Positions 8,220-17,279 of a stretch of DNA of 64,000 nt are shown here, in pieces (within the stretch, counting starts at the first letter, position 1; the number at the start of each line of letters is the position of its first letter). This DNA is from Rhodovulum sp. ES.010. GTDB lineage: Bacteria > Pseudomonadota > Alphaproteobacteria > Rhodobacterales > Rhodobacteraceae. A model generated the notes under the pieces. It saw only the letters and a list, made by a program, of their open reading frames with translations. It had not been told where the DNA came from and did no database searches. Both the position numbers and the translations under genes were made by a program. Location: positions 1,312,001-1,376,000 of the forward strand of contig NZ_FSRS01000001.1 in assembly GCF_900142935.1 (NCBI RefSeq). The letters run 5' to 3'.

Positions 8220-8663
8220 TTAACGGATTGCGAACTGGACGCGCTGGCTGTCCCCGGTGGAGCCGGGGATTTTCAGCTCGACGGAGCCGGGCTTGATCGC
8301 GACGAAGGAAATCCGCGCCGCGCCGGCGGCGTCGAATTCCAGGCTGTCCACGGCCATCGGGCGGATCTCGATGTCGTTGATGACGATCTCGTTGATCCAG
8401 ATGTTGCGGAAAAACCCGGGACCCGACAGCGCCAGCTCGGCCGAGCCGTCGGCGGTGATCTCCAGCTCGTAATAGGCGCCCGACTGCAGCTCGACGGGCT
8501 GGTCGCCCGAATGCAGCGGCTGGCCCGAGGCCAGCGTCAATTCGATCGGCGCGCCGCGGTTGCAACTGGCCAGAAGCCCAGCGAAACCCAGTTCGTCGCA
8601 GAGCGGCGCGGCGGCGGCGGGGCCCGCCATCAGCGCCGCGGCAAGCGCCAGTGAACATCTCAT
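8220..8663 (-). CDS. Periplasmic protein of unknown function in the PQQ-associated cluster
   Basis: 147 residues with a signal peptide (about 1-19, AGPAAAAP) and two cysteines close together after cleavage (PLCDELGF...ASCNRG). The rest is predicted beta-rich (YYELEITADGSAELAL, GFFRNIWINEIVIND, ARISFVAIKPGSVELKI), reminiscent of a cupredoxin or immunoglobulin-like sandwich, but no metal-binding His/Cys/Met set is obvious. It lies between the beta-propeller gene and the PepSY-like gene, suggesting a periplasmic role with PQQ-dependent oxidation. Not recognised as a named family. Confidence 0.6.
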   Translation of the reverse strand: MRCSLALAAALMAGPAAAAPLCDELGFAGLLASCNRGAPIELTLASGQPLHSGDQPVELQSGAYYELEITADGSAELALSGPGFFRNIWINEIVINDIEIRPMAVDSLEFDAAGAARISFVAIKPGSVELKIPGSTGDSQRVQFAIR

Positions 8664-8700
8664 TCCGTTTCCTCCCTCGGTATCCGTTTTTCCTGCCGTC

Positions 8701-9675
8701 TCACTCCGGCGCCACGACCACGCCCCAGGGCTGCTGGCCGACCTGGACCGAGCGGATCACCTCCTCGGCCGCGACGTCGATGATCGACACGTCGTTCGAG
8801 TTGCCGTTGGTGGTGATCAGGTAGTCCTGGTCGGGCGTGAAGCCCAGTTGCCAGACGCGCTGGCCCACCAGCAGATACTTGATCACCTCGTCGGTTTCGC
8901 CGTCGATCACCGCAACCCGGTTCGACGGACCGAGCGCGACGAAGACCCGCGAGGCGTCCTCGGTGATCTTGATCCCGACCGGCTGCAGCCATTCCTCCAG
9001 CACGCCGGGCACCTCGAAACTGATCTTCTTGGCGATCGCCGGCGCGTCGCCGGTCAGGTCGACCACGCTGACGGTGCCGCCGATCTCGGCGCTGACGTAG
9101 AGCTTGGTGCCGTCCCGGGTGAAGGCGGCATAGCGCGGGCGCTGGTCGACCAGCACGTTATGGACGATCTCGTAGCTTTCGGTGTCGATGAAATGCGCCA
9201 TGTTCGTGGTTTCGGAGGTGTTGATGACCACCGAGGCGTCGGGGCTGATCGCCATCCCCTCGGGCTCCACCCCCACCGGCACCTCGGCCAGCACCTGGCG
9301 CGTCTCGGTGTCGACCACCGTCACCAGGTTGTCGTCCTCGTTCGCGATGTAGAGCGGGTTGCCCGAGGGATGCAGGACGAAAAGCTCCGGGTCGGGACCG
9401 GAGGGCAGCGTGTGCGTCTCCTCGAAGGTGGTCGGGTCGAACACGCGCACGAGGTCGTCGTCGGAGGCGCAGACGTAAAGCTCGCTGCCGTCGGGTGCGA
9501 TGGTGATGCCGCGGGGCCGGTTGCCGGCGGGGAACTCGGCGATCACCTCCCAGGTCTCGCTGTCCAGCACGGTGACGGTGTTGCCGCGCTCGTTCGAGAC
9601 GAAGACGTTGTTGGCGAAGGCGGGGCCGGCCAGCAGGGCGGCCAGGGCGGCGGTGCGGAGCATGGGCATCCTCAT
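8701..9675 (-). CDS. PQQ-dependent catabolism-associated YVTN beta-propeller protein
   Basis: 324 residues: signal peptide (about 1-21) then repeated YVTN-type blades (NNVFVSNERGNTVTVLD, SELYVCASDDDLVRVFD, NPLYIANEDDNLVTVVD, TKLYVSAEIGGTVSVVD, SRVFVALGPSNRVAVID, DYLITTNGNSNDVSIID). This matches the family found next to PQQ-dependent alcohol dehydrogenases. It is periplasmic and probably structural or binding rather than catalytic. Its start overlaps the end of the upstream binding-protein gene by 4 bases, so translation is coupled. No PQQ dehydrogenase is encoded inside the window. Confidence 0.85.
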   Translation of the reverse strand: MRMPMLRTAALAALLAGPAFANNVFVSNERGNTVTVLDSETWEVIAEFPAGNRPRGITIAPDGSELYVCASDDDLVRVFDPTTFEETHTLPSGPDPELFVLHPSGNPLYIANEDDNLVTVVDTETRQVLAEVPVGVEPEGMAISPDASVVINTSETTNMAHFIDTESYEIVHNVLVDQRPRYAAFTRDGTKLYVSAEIGGTVSVVDLTGDAPAIAKKISFEVPGVLEEWLQPVGIKITEDASRVFVALGPSNRVAVIDGETDEVIKYLLVGQRVWQLGFTPDQDYLITTNGNSNDVSIIDVAAEEVIRSVQVGQQPWGVVVAPE

Positions 9676-10895
9676 TGAAAGGCGGTGCAGTCGGACTCGG
9701 GCGCGTCGAGCCCCAGCGTGTCGAGCGGCGAGCGCTGGTGCAGGAAACCGTCCTGGGGAGAGACGCTGACGGTCATCCGCCCGTTCGACAGCAGGATCGG
9801 CTGGCGCAACTGGCCGTTCCAGGGGCGGAACGTGACGGGCTGGCCCTTGAAGGCGGCCAGTTCGAATTCCTCGCCCAGCACATAGTCGCGGATCACGCCC
9901 GGCTCGGCCGAGCCGGTGCGCGTCACCGCCTCGCCGATCACGCGCACCGCGAGCCAGGCCTGGTAGTCCTCTTCGCGCATCGTCCGGCCGGCATGCTTCT
10001 CGAACCGGGTCTGCATCTGCGTCGCGCCCCAGGATTCATGCGTCGGCGCCCAGGACACCGGCACCAGACCCGCCGAGCCCGCGACCGGCGCCGGCTCCCA
10101 CAGGTTGTAGGGCAGGTATTCGGCGAAATAGTCGGTGCCGTCGGCGGCCAGCACGACGTGATGGTCGGGCGTGTCCTGCATGAAGACCGGCAGTTGCCGC
10201 TGGATCAGCACATGGCCCGAATCCGACACGCGCGAGCCGCCGGTATCCTCGAATTCCCGCTCGCCCACGATCCGGGCGCCGAACTTGTCCGCCGCGGCCC
10301 GGTAGGCGTCGGCCAGCGCCGCGTCGGCCGGGTTCGAGCCGTGGACAAGGAACAGGTCGGTCCATTTCTTCCAGACCAGGAACTGCACCAGCGCATCGGC
10401 GCGCATCGCATCGCTGGGCGCGACATGCAGCAGGTTCGCCCGGCACGCCGCGCTGCGCGGATCGCGGGCGCCCGACCGCGCGTTGAGGATCAGGGCGTCG
10501 TCCGGGGCGGCATCGGCCAGCGCCAGCAGTTCCGCCTCGCGCGACAGGATCACGAAAAGGCGCACACCCTCGCCGACGAGGCGGTCGAATGCCGCCCGCA
10601 CGTCTTCGGGCGTCGCCGCCACCGTCACCGTGTCGTAGGTCTGGCCCAGGAACCCGCCGGTGGTGGCATTGTCGGAGGTCGCGACGGCCGCCCCCGCAAA
10701 GCCCAGGTCCTCGACCGGCAGGTCCATGCGGGAAAGGGGAAGGAGCGCGGGGTAGTCGACACGAAGAATGGCGGTGCGCACCTCCTGCGCCGTGGCGGGG
10801 AGAGTCGCCAGGGACGCCAGCGCCAGGGAGATCGCGCCGATCGTCCGCGCACGCAGGTTGCAGAGGCAAGACCAGACCCCCGATGCGATTGCCAT
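9672..10895 (-). CDS. ABC-type substrate-binding protein of PQQ-dependent alcohol dehydrogenase systems
   Basis: 407 residues from the ATG at 10895, with a Leu/Ala-rich signal segment (about 12-36, ending LPATAQ) then a type-I periplasmic binding fold (VRTAILRVDYPALLPLSRMDLPVEDLGFAGAAVA). The family is known as the ABC-like binding protein repeatedly found beside PQQ alcohol dehydrogenase genes; the ligand is not established. Longer in-frame starts up to 10985 would add a non-signal leader, so 10895 is preferred (GGGGGGAAC just upstream). It heads the minus-strand cluster and is divergent from the FlhS-like kinase gene, with 178 bases between that must carry both promoters. Confidence 0.75.
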   Translation of the reverse strand: MAIASGVWSCLCNLRARTIGAISLALASLATLPATAQEVRTAILRVDYPALLPLSRMDLPVEDLGFAGAAVATSDNATTGGFLGQTYDTVTVAATPEDVRAAFDRLVGEGVRLFVILSREAELLALADAAPDDALILNARSGARDPRSAACRANLLHVAPSDAMRADALVQFLVWKKWTDLFLVHGSNPADAALADAYRAAADKFGARIVGEREFEDTGGSRVSDSGHVLIQRQLPVFMQDTPDHHVVLAADGTDYFAEYLPYNLWEPAPVAGSAGLVPVSWAPTHESWGATQMQTRFEKHAGRTMREEDYQAWLAVRVIGEAVTRTGSAEPGVIRDYVLGEEFELAAFKGQPVTFRPWNGQLRQPILLSNGRMTVSVSPQDGFLHQRSPLDTLGLDAPESDCTAFQ

Positions 10896-11073
10896 TCCCG
10901 TTCCCCCCAAGGCTCCTTCCTTTCTTTCGGCTAGCATGGCGACGCGCCGCCGTTCCTCCCAAATCTCGCCGGGAACGGGCGGCAATGCGATTGCCGAATC
11001 TTCCCGCCCCGACCTTTGGCTGATCGACGGACGGGCCGCGCCGCGCTAGGCTGCGCATCGAGGGAGGACATTC

Positions 11074-12453
11074 ATGCTCGACCGGCTTCACCTTCGCTGG
11101 CAGGTGGTGCTGTGCGTGGCGCTTTTGCAGGCGGTCGCGCTGGCCCTTGCCGCCGCCGTGCTGGTGCATAACGCCCGTGCGGCCGTGACCCTGGAAATGG
11201 CCGCCGCCGAGCAAAGCGCCCGCGCCCAGGTCATCGCCGCGGTCGGCGCGGCGATGCGCAGCGGGCCGCCCGACGCGGTGCTGCCGACGCTCTCCGAACA
11301 GCTCGTCTCGCCGCGCCATGTCCGCCTCGCGCTGTTCGACTCGCGCACCGGGCGGCTGCCCAGCCTCGGCCTCGCCGGCGAGGAGCCGCACGAGACGGCG
11401 CCGGCCTGGTTCCGCACGCTCGTCATGCCGACGGTCCGCGAGACGCGCCTGTCCATCGTCGAGAACGGCGTCGATCACGGTTTCGTCTCGATCACGACCG
11501 CGCCGGGGGACGAGATCGCCGAGGTCTGGCAGGACGCCTCGGCGCTGATCTGGACGATGGGCGCGGGCTTCGCCGCGACCCTGGCCGTTCTGATCGCGCT
11601 GATCGGGCGCGCGCTGCGCCCGCTCGACACGCTGAACGCGGGGCTGCGCGCCTTGCGGGGCGGCGAGCTGTCGACGCGCATATCGGGCATCCGCGGGCCG
11701 GATTTCGGCCCGCTCGTGGCCGGGTTCAACACGCTTTCGGAGAGCCTCCAGAAAAGCGAGGCGGAGCGCGCGGCGATGGCGCGCAAGATCGTCGCCCTCG
11801 GCGATGCCGAGCGCCGCGCCATCGCCATGGAACTGCATGACGAGTTCGGGCCCTGCCTCTTCGGCCTCAAGGTCAAGGCCGGCGCGATCACCCGCGCCGC
11901 CGTCGCCGCCGGCGACGCGCAGCTGCGACGCGACGCCGAAACCGTCACCTCGATCGTCGACCAGATCCAGGCGGCCAACACCCGCCTGCTGACGACCCTG
12001 CGCCCGATGACCATCGGCCAGCTCTCGCTGGTCGAGGCCCTGGAGGACATGCTGGAGGGGTTCCGCAGCACCCATCCCGGGCTCCGGTGGCGGATTTCGC
12101 TGCCGGCGCGCGTGGCCGATACCGAGGAGATCTTCGACCTGACGGTCTATCGCTGCGTGCAGGAAGGCGTCACGAACGCCCTGCGCCATGGCGACCCGCA
12201 GGCGGTGCGGGTCTGCCTGACGGTCTCGGGCACGGACCGGCGCGAGCTGGACCTGGTCATCGAGGATGACGGCCGGGGCATCGCGCCCACCGCCGTCGAG
12301 GGGCGCGGGCTGACCGCGATGCGCGACCGCGTCGGCGCCGTCGGCGGGCGGCTGGAGCTGGCCTCCCGCCCGCGCGGCGGCACGCGGCTTGCCGTGACCC
12401 TGCCGATGTCGTCTCCTGCCGAGGCCCCCGGGATTCTGGATACCGCGTCATGA
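11074..12453 (+). CDS. flhS: FlhS-like sensor histidine kinase (HisKA_3 type)
   Basis: 459 residues. TM1 about 10-30, a short periplasmic loop, TM2 about 155-180, a HAMP linker (ALRPLDTLNAGLRALRGGELSTRI), then a HisKA_3 dimerisation helix with the phospho-acceptor H255 in AMELHDEFGPCLFGLK and a HATPase_c domain with N-box (CVQEGVTNALRHG) and G-box (IEDDGRGI, GRGLTAMRDRVGAVGG). NarX/DegS-like kinases of this type pair with LuxR-family regulators, as here (4-base overlap with the next gene). The neighbourhood of PQQ-associated genes matches FlhS/FlhR of Paracoccus, which control methanol/formaldehyde oxidation; that assignment is by context. Confidence 0.75.
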   Translation: MLDRLHLRWQVVLCVALLQAVALALAAAVLVHNARAAVTLEMAAAEQSARAQVIAAVGAAMRSGPPDAVLPTLSEQLVSPRHVRLALFDSRTGRLPSLGLAGEEPHETAPAWFRTLVMPTVRETRLSIVENGVDHGFVSITTAPGDEIAEVWQDASALIWTMGAGFAATLAVLIALIGRALRPLDTLNAGLRALRGGELSTRISGIRGPDFGPLVAGFNTLSESLQKSEAERAAMARKIVALGDAERRAIAMELHDEFGPCLFGLKVKAGAITRAAVAAGDAQLRRDAETVTSIVDQIQAANTRLLTTLRPMTIGQLSLVEALEDMLEGFRSTHPGLRWRISLPARVADTEEIFDLTVYRCVQEGVTNALRHGDPQAVRVCLTVSGTDRRELDLVIEDDGRGIAPTAVEGRGLTAMRDRVGAVGGRLELASRPRGGTRLAVTLPMSSPAEAPGILDTAS

Positions 12454-13073
12454 ACCGCGCCCTCATCATCGACGATCACCCCGTCACCCATATCGGCTGC
12501 GGCCAGTTGCTGCGCGATCTCGGCTATGACACGATCCACGAGGCGATGACCGACCGCGAGGCCTACCGGCTGGCCGAGGCGCACCGGCCGGGGCTGATCG
12601 TGCTCGATCTCGGCCTGCCCGGCGCGGGCGGTCTGCACATGATCGGCCCGCTGCTGGCGCGGGCGCCGGCGGCCCGGGTGCTGGTCTTCACGATGAACGA
12701 GCAGACGGTGTTCGCCGCCAAGGCGCTGGAGGAAGGCGCGCGCGGCTACCTGTCGAAGAACTCGGCCCCGGAGGAGTTCGTCGCCGCCGTCGAGACGCTG
12801 GAACGCGGCGAGATCTTTCTCAGCCACGCGGTGGCCGTCGCCGTCGCCGCGATGCGCGTGGGCGGCACGGCCGACCCGCTCGCCGCGCTCAGCGAGCGCG
12901 AGCACCAGGTGCTGCGCCTTCTCGGGCGCGGCGACGACCTGCAGTCGATCGCCGACGCGCTCTGCATCAGCTACAAGACGGCGGCGAACACCAGCTCCGC
13001 GCTCAAGCGCAAGCTCGGGGTCCGGAACACCAGCGAACTGATCCGGGTGTCGATCGAGGCGGGCATGCGCTGA
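12450..13073 (+). CDS. flhR: FlhR-like response regulator (receiver + LuxR HTH)
   Basis: 207 residues. The receiver has acidic pair D8-D9, phospho-acceptor D53 (IVLDLGLPG) and K103 (YLSKNS). A LuxR/GerE DNA-binding domain follows from about residue 145 (LSEREHQVLRLLGRGDDLQSIADAL, TSSALKRKLGVRNTSELIRV). It overlaps the kinase gene as ATGA, a classic cognate pair. Likely activates genes for alcohol/formaldehyde oxidation, probably including the divergent operon starting at 10895. The subfamily name is inferred from context rather than from a diagnostic residue. Confidence 0.75.
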   Translation: MNRALIIDDHPVTHIGCGQLLRDLGYDTIHEAMTDREAYRLAEAHRPGLIVLDLGLPGAGGLHMIGPLLARAPAARVLVFTMNEQTVFAAKALEEGARGYLSKNSAPEEFVAAVETLERGEIFLSHAVAVAVAAMRVGGTADPLAALSEREHQVLRLLGRGDDLQSIADALCISYKTAANTSSALKRKLGVRNTSELIRVSIEAGMR

Positions 13074-13078
13074 GCCGC

Positions 13079-13098
13079 CGCCCGCGGGCACGCGGGCG
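13079..13098. terminator. Hairpin between convergent flhR-like and acetyltransferase genes
   Basis: CGCCCGCG-GGCA-CGCGGGCG, a perfect 8-bp stem with 4-base loop, sits 6 bases after the regulator stop and before the end of the convergent gene. Probably a shared GC-rich terminator; no T-run on either strand. Confidence 0.45.
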
Positions 13099-13108
13099 CA
13101 GCCCGGCC

Positions 13109-13936
13109 CTAGCCAAGCTCCAGGGTCGCAAGCGCACGGATCGCCGGGCCGGGCACCGGCGGCGGCCCGACATACATGCGCGCGGTCGAGAAACAGGGCA
13201 CCATCCCCAGTCCGCCGCAAACCGCGGCCAGCGCCGTCTGGTCGCCGGGCAGGTCGATCATCACCGGCGCGTCCCCGGTCAGTCGGGCCGCCCCCGCCAG
13301 GAGGGCCTGCGCCTCGGGCAGGGAGGGCGCGACGAGCGGGCCGATCTTGTAGCCCGCGCGGCAGCGGCGCAGCGTCACGAAGGCCGCCGGCACCCCCTCC
13401 CCCGGCAGGGCGAGGGTCTGGCGCGTCTCGGCCGGGCGCAGCCAGGCAGTCAGGAAGGCCGTCTTGCCCGCGCCGTTGGCCTCGGCCTCCAGCGCGGCCA
13501 GGTGCGGGATGTGACGGACCGCGACCGGGCGCAGCTCCGGGCCGTCGCCCGGCGGCAGCGGCCCGGCGAAGCGCGTGTTCTCGGCCGCGTAGACAAAGCC
13601 CGAACGCCGGTAATTGTCCTGCTGCGCCGGCACCCCGTCCAGCCCGACGACGCGATCCCCCGCATGGCCCAGCGCGTGCCGCCACAGCGCATGGCCGATG
13701 CCCCGCCCGCGATACGCCGGCCGGCAAAGATAGAGCCCGAGGAACGCGTAGCCCTCGGTATGGTTCACCACCGAGATCGCCGCCACCGGCGCGCCGCCGA
13801 TCTCGGCCACGAAAAAGCCCGCGGGATCGGCGGCATGGAACGGCGCGGCATCGTCGAGCCCGGGGTTCCACCCCTCCTCGGCGGCCCAGTCCAGCACGCG
13901 GTCGAGCTCCGCCAGGGTCATCTCGCGCAGGATCAT
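13109..13936 (-). CDS. GNAT-family acetyltransferase with C-terminal second domain
   Basis: 275 residues. The N-terminal GNAT domain shows the acetyl-CoA loop RPAYRGRGIGHALWRHAL (Q/R-x-x-G-x-G/A) at about residues 71-89, and FFVAEIGGAPVAAIS as beta4. A second domain (about 135-275; LTGDAPVMIDLP, MVPCFSTARMY) resembles the C-terminal half of YitH/acetyltransferase-18 type proteins, in which a Phe-x-x-x-Arg-Met stretch near the end is common. Substrate unknown. It overlaps the GntR regulator gene by 4 bases (ATGA) and is probably co-transcribed with it. Confidence 0.75.
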   Translation of the reverse strand: MILREMTLAELDRVLDWAAEEGWNPGLDDAAPFHAADPAGFFVAEIGGAPVAAISVVNHTEGYAFLGLYLCRPAYRGRGIGHALWRHALGHAGDRVVGLDGVPAQQDNYRRSGFVYAAENTRFAGPLPPGDGPELRPVAVRHIPHLAALEAEANGAGKTAFLTAWLRPAETRQTLALPGEGVPAAFVTLRRCRAGYKIGPLVAPSLPEAQALLAGAARLTGDAPVMIDLPGDQTALAAVCGGLGMVPCFSTARMYVGPPPVPGPAIRALATLELG

Positions 13937-14643
13937 TCCGGGGCCAGCGCCTCTTTCAGCGAGCGCGGCGGCGGCGGCGCGTCGCGCAGGTCGAGCGAGG
14001 ACAGGAGGTCCAGCAGGTGCCCCTTCATCAGGTCCTCGGCGCGCGGGCCGTCGCGCTCGGCCATCGCCGAGATCAGCGCGTCATGCGCGTGGCTCTCGCA
14101 CAGCGCGGTGCGCCGGCGCCAGTACAGCGCGATCACCAGCGACGAGCGCGACACGAGCTGTCCGATGAACTCGGCGATGGTCGCCTGTTCGGCGATGCGC
14201 GCGATTTCCAGGTGGAACTGCCCCGACAGGCGCAGCGCCTGCCCGTCGCGACCCTCGGCCAGCGCGGCATGTTCCTGGGCGATGTGGCGGCGCAGGATCG
14301 CGACATCCTCGGGCGTGGTGCGCAGCGCCGCGGAATGCGCGGTGCGCGGTTCCAGAAGCGCGCGCGCCTCGAACACCTCGCGGGCCTCGCGCACCGAGGG
14401 CTGCGCGACGAAGGCGCCGCGATGCGGCTCGATCGTCACCAGTTGATCGTGCGCCAGCTGCTGGAGCGCGGCGCGCACCACGGTCCGGCTCACGCCGAAC
14501 ACCTCGCCGACCTCGTCCTCGGACAGCTTCATGCCCGGCCCGATGCGGTGTTCGTGGATCGCGCGCCGCAGGCTGTCGCCCACGTCCCGCGCCCGCGAGG
14601 CGCGCCCGGCCGGGCGGCCGGCGATGTTACGGACCTCGGTCAC
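13933..14643 (-). CDS. GntR-family regulator, FCD (FadR) subfamily
   Basis: 236 residues. The winged HTH is at about 25-85 (GDSLRRAIHEHRIGPGMKLSEDEVGEVFGVSRTVVRAALQQL, then VTIEPHRGAFVAQPSVREA), typical of FCD regulators. The C-terminal all-helical FCD ligand domain keeps metal/ligand His and Asp positions (FHLEIARIAEQ; SHAHDALISAMAERD; GHLLDLL). It is divergent from the ABC transporter/racemase operon that starts at 14885 and probably represses it in the absence of the transported compound or its breakdown product. An ATCGTATACAAT site in the gap is a good operator candidate. Confidence 0.85.
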   Translation of the reverse strand: MTEVRNIAGRPAGRASRARDVGDSLRRAIHEHRIGPGMKLSEDEVGEVFGVSRTVVRAALQQLAHDQLVTIEPHRGAFVAQPSVREAREVFEARALLEPRTAHSAALRTTPEDVAILRRHIAQEHAALAEGRDGQALRLSGQFHLEIARIAEQATIAEFIGQLVSRSSLVIALYWRRRTALCESHAHDALISAMAERDGPRAEDLMKGHLLDLLSSLDLRDAPPPPRSLKEALAPE

Positions 14644-14731
14644 GCTGTCACTCCGTCATGTCGGCCCCCTGTTTGGCCGAAGCCGGGCGGGCAAACAAGA
14701 TTCGGCCCCCGGCGGCGCCCTGCGAAACAGG

Positions 14732-14743
14732 ATCGTATACAAT
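14732..14743. promoter_or_regulatory. Candidate FCD/GntR operator
   Basis: ATCGTATACAAT is a near-perfect palindrome (10 of 12 positions symmetrical, centred on GTATAC). FCD-type GntR proteins often bind sites of the form (A/T)TNGTATACNA(A/T). It lies between the GntR gene (starts 14643) and the divergent ABC operon (starts 14885), exactly where a shared operator is expected. Confidence 0.55.
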
Positions 14744-14884
14744 CGGTGATCGCCTGAGAGACAAGCCCGTCCACCGCTGCCCAATATGCAGGCAACGGCC
14801 GGTTCCGACGGCCACGCCCCCAACGCGGACCGTTCCCTTGCGCCCGGCCCCGGTCGACACTGGCCGCAACAGCACGGAAGCGCC

Positions 14885-15868
14885 ATGAGAACCGATCTCG
14901 ACCTCGAACTCGTCGCCCTGACCAAGCGCTACGGCCAGACCGTGGCCGTGGACGGCATCCAGCACCTGTTCCACGCGGGCAGCTATGCCTGCCTCCTCGG
15001 CCCCTCGGGCTGCGGCAAGTCCTCCACCCTGCGGATGATCGCGGGCCACGAAGAGGTGTCGGACGGCGCCATCGTGCTGGGCGGGCACGACATCGCGCAT
15101 CTCCCGCCCGCCAAGCGCGGGACGGCGATGATGTTCCAGAACTACGCGCTGTTCCCGCACCTCTCGGTGATCGACAACGTCGCCTTCAGCCTGCGGATGA
15201 AGGGCGTGGACCGGGCCGACCGCCGCCGCCGCGCCGGCGAGATGCTGGACCTCGTCCACATGACCGACTTCGCCGAACGCCTGCCCGCGCAGCTTTCGGG
15301 CGGTCAGCAGCAGCGCGTCGCGCTGGCCCGGGCGCTCATCACCGATCCGCAGGTGTTGCTGCTGGACGAGCCGCTTTCGGCGCTCGACCCGTTCCTGCGC
15401 ATCCGCATGCGCGGCGAACTCAAGCGGCTGCAACGCGAACTGGGCATCACCTTCGTCCACGTCACCCACGGCCAGGACGAGGCGCTGGCGCTCGCCGACG
15501 AGATCGTGGTGATGAACGACGCCCGCATCGAGCAGGCCGGCCCCGCCCGCGAGGTGTTCAACGCGCCCAGGACCGAGTTCGTCGCCCGCTTCATGGGCGG
15601 GCACAACGTGATTGCCCTGCCCAGGGGGCATTTCGCGATCCGCTCCGACCAGGTGACGCTCACCGCGCCGGAGAACGGCAAGCTCGAGGGCCGGGTGGTC
15701 GGCTTCGAGTACCAGGGCGCCAGCGTCGCGCTGACCCTCGTGGCGGCGGGGGACCAGGAAATCACCGCCGTCCTGCCCGAGGACAGGTATTTCGCCAAAC
15801 CCATCCAGCCCGGCGACGGCGTGGGGCTGAGCTGGGACGAAGACAACCTCCACGCCCTGACCCCCTGA
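14885..15868 (+). CDS. PotA-like ABC transporter ATP-binding protein
   Basis: 327 residues. Walker [10 protein letters not shown] (39-47), Q-loop FQNYALFPH, signature LSGGQQQR (about 137), Walker B with D-loop [11 protein letters not shown], switch [13 protein letters not shown], then a C-terminal TOBE-like beta domain (about 240-327). Belongs to the polyamine/opine/iron (PotA/FbpC) group. The start at 14885 precedes [17 protein letters not shown]; upstream in-frame codons lack support. First gene of an operon with a periplasmic binding protein, two permeases and a racemase. Energises import; the substrate is unproven. Confidence 0.85.
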   Translation: MRTDLDLELVALTKRYGQTVAVDGIQHLFHAGSYACLLGPSGCGKSSTLRMIAGHEEVSDGAIVLGGHDIAHLPPAKRGTAMMFQNYALFPHLSVIDNVAFSLRMKGVDRADRRRRAGEMLDLVHMTDFAERLPAQLSGGQQQRVALARALITDPQVLLLDEPLSALDPFLRIRMRGELKRLQRELGITFVHVTHGQDEALALADEIVVMNDARIEQAGPAREVFNAPRTEFVARFMGGHNVIALPRGHFAIRSDQVTLTAPENGKLEGRVVGFEYQGASVALTLVAAGDQEITAVLPEDRYFAKPIQPGDGVGLSWDEDNLHALTP

Positions 15869-15895
15869 CCTGACAGTTCAACACGGGAGACCGAC

Positions 15896-17170
15896 ATGAC
15901 CGACCGGACGAAACCCGGCCTCAGCCGCCGCAGCCTGCTGAAGGGCGCCGCCGCCGGGGCCGCCGCTTCCGCCTTCCCCGCCCCGATGATCTGGGCGCAG
16001 AACATCAAGGACGTGACGCTGCGCCAGTTCGGCACGGGCGTGTCCAACCTCAACGAGGTGGCGCAGAAGGTGAAGGAAGACCTCGGCTTCACGCTGGAGA
16101 TGACCGCGCTGGACAGCGATGCCGTGACCCAGCGCGCCGCGACCCAGCCGGGCAGCTTCGACATCGCCGATATCGAGTACTGGATCTGCAGGAAGGTCTG
16201 GCCCACCGGCAACCTGCAGGCGATGGATACCTCCAGGATCAAGAACTACGACAAGATCGTCGGCATCTTCAAATCCGGCAAGCTGACCCCCGAAAGCGAG
16301 ATCGCGCAAGGGACCGCGCCGCATACCGTGGGCTTCGCCGAGGGGCCCGACGGGCGCGACTTCGCCGACAGCGAGACCGGCTGGATGACCCTGATCCCGA
16401 CGATCTACAACGCCGACACGCTGGGCATCCGCCCCGACCTGATCGGCCGGCCGATCAACAACTGGCACGAGCTGCTGAACCCCGAATTCGCGGGCAAGGC
16501 CTCGATCCTCGACATCTCGGCCATCGGCATCATGGACGCCGCCATGGTCTGCGAATCCATGGGCGAGATCACCTATGGCGACAAGGGCAACATGACCCGC
16601 GAAGAGATCGACAAGACCATGGCGATCATGACCGAGGCGAAGAAGAACGGCCAGTTCCGCGCCTTCTGGAAGACCTTCGACGAAAGCGTGAACCTGATGG
16701 CGAGCGGCGAGGTGGTGATCCAGTCGATGTGGTCGCCCGCGATCACCGCGGTCAAGTCGCGCGGCATCCCGTGCGTCTACCAGCCGCTGGAAGAGGGCTA
16801 CCGCTCCTGGGGCGGCGGCATCGGCCTGTCGAAGAACCTGTCCGGCCTCGAACTGGATGCCGCCTACGAATACATCAACTGGTATCTCGACGGCTGGGTC
16901 GGCGGCTTCCTGATGCGCCAGGGCTACTACTCGGCGGTGCCGGAAACCTCCAAGAACCACATGTCCGAGAACGAGTGGGGCTACTGGTTCGAGGGCAAGG
17001 AGGCGGTCGAGCCGATCACCAACCCCTTCGGCGACGTCATGGCCCAGGCCGGCGAGGTCCGCGACGGCGGCTCGTTCCACGACCGGATGGGCGCGGTGGC
17101 CTGCTGGAACGCGGTCATGGACGAGAACCAGTACATGGTCCGCAAGTGGAACGAGTTCATCGCCGCGTGA
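15896..17170 (+). CDS. PotD-like periplasmic substrate-binding protein, Tat-exported
   Basis: 424 residues with a twin-arginine signal (SRRSLLKGAAAGAAASAFP, cleavage near MIWAQ). The body is a type-II binding protein of the spermidine/putrescine or opine class (ESEIAQGTAPHTVGFAEGP, MTLIPTIYNADTLGIRPDLI, SWGGGIGLSKNLSGLELDAAYEYINWYLDGW). GGGAGA precedes the ATG by 6 bases. A strong hairpin follows the stop, typical for genes that need more product than the permeases. Ligand unknown; the racemase at the operon end hints at an amino-acid-derived or hydantoin/allantoin-like compound. Confidence 0.85.
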   Translation: MTDRTKPGLSRRSLLKGAAAGAAASAFPAPMIWAQNIKDVTLRQFGTGVSNLNEVAQKVKEDLGFTLEMTALDSDAVTQRAATQPGSFDIADIEYWICRKVWPTGNLQAMDTSRIKNYDKIVGIFKSGKLTPESEIAQGTAPHTVGFAEGPDGRDFADSETGWMTLIPTIYNADTLGIRPDLIGRPINNWHELLNPEFAGKASILDISAIGIMDAAMVCESMGEITYGDKGNMTREEIDKTMAIMTEAKKNGQFRAFWKTFDESVNLMASGEVVIQSMWSPAITAVKSRGIPCVYQPLEEGYRSWGGGIGLSKNLSGLELDAAYEYINWYLDGWVGGFLMRQGYYSAVPETSKNHMSENEWGYWFEGKEAVEPITNPFGDVMAQAGEVRDGGSFHDRMGAVACWNAVMDENQYMVRKWNEFIAA

Positions 17171-17224
17171 CGCACGTACACCGCATGCCGGCCGGGGCAC
17201 GACCCTTCCGCCCCGCCCGGCCCA

Positions 17225-17251
17225 GCCCTTCCCCGTCCGCCGGGGAAGGGC
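17225..17251 (+). terminator. Intra-operon hairpin between binding-protein and permease genes
   Basis: GCCCTTCCCCG-TCCGC-CGGGGAAGGGC: a perfect 11-bp stem with a 5-base loop, 55 bases after the binding-protein stop and 29 bases before the permease start. No T-run follows. Such structures usually act as partial terminators or 3'-end protectors that raise binding-protein mRNA relative to permease mRNA. Confidence 0.65.
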
Positions 17252-17279
17252 GCCGTTTCCCGAACCGGACAGGGGCGCC

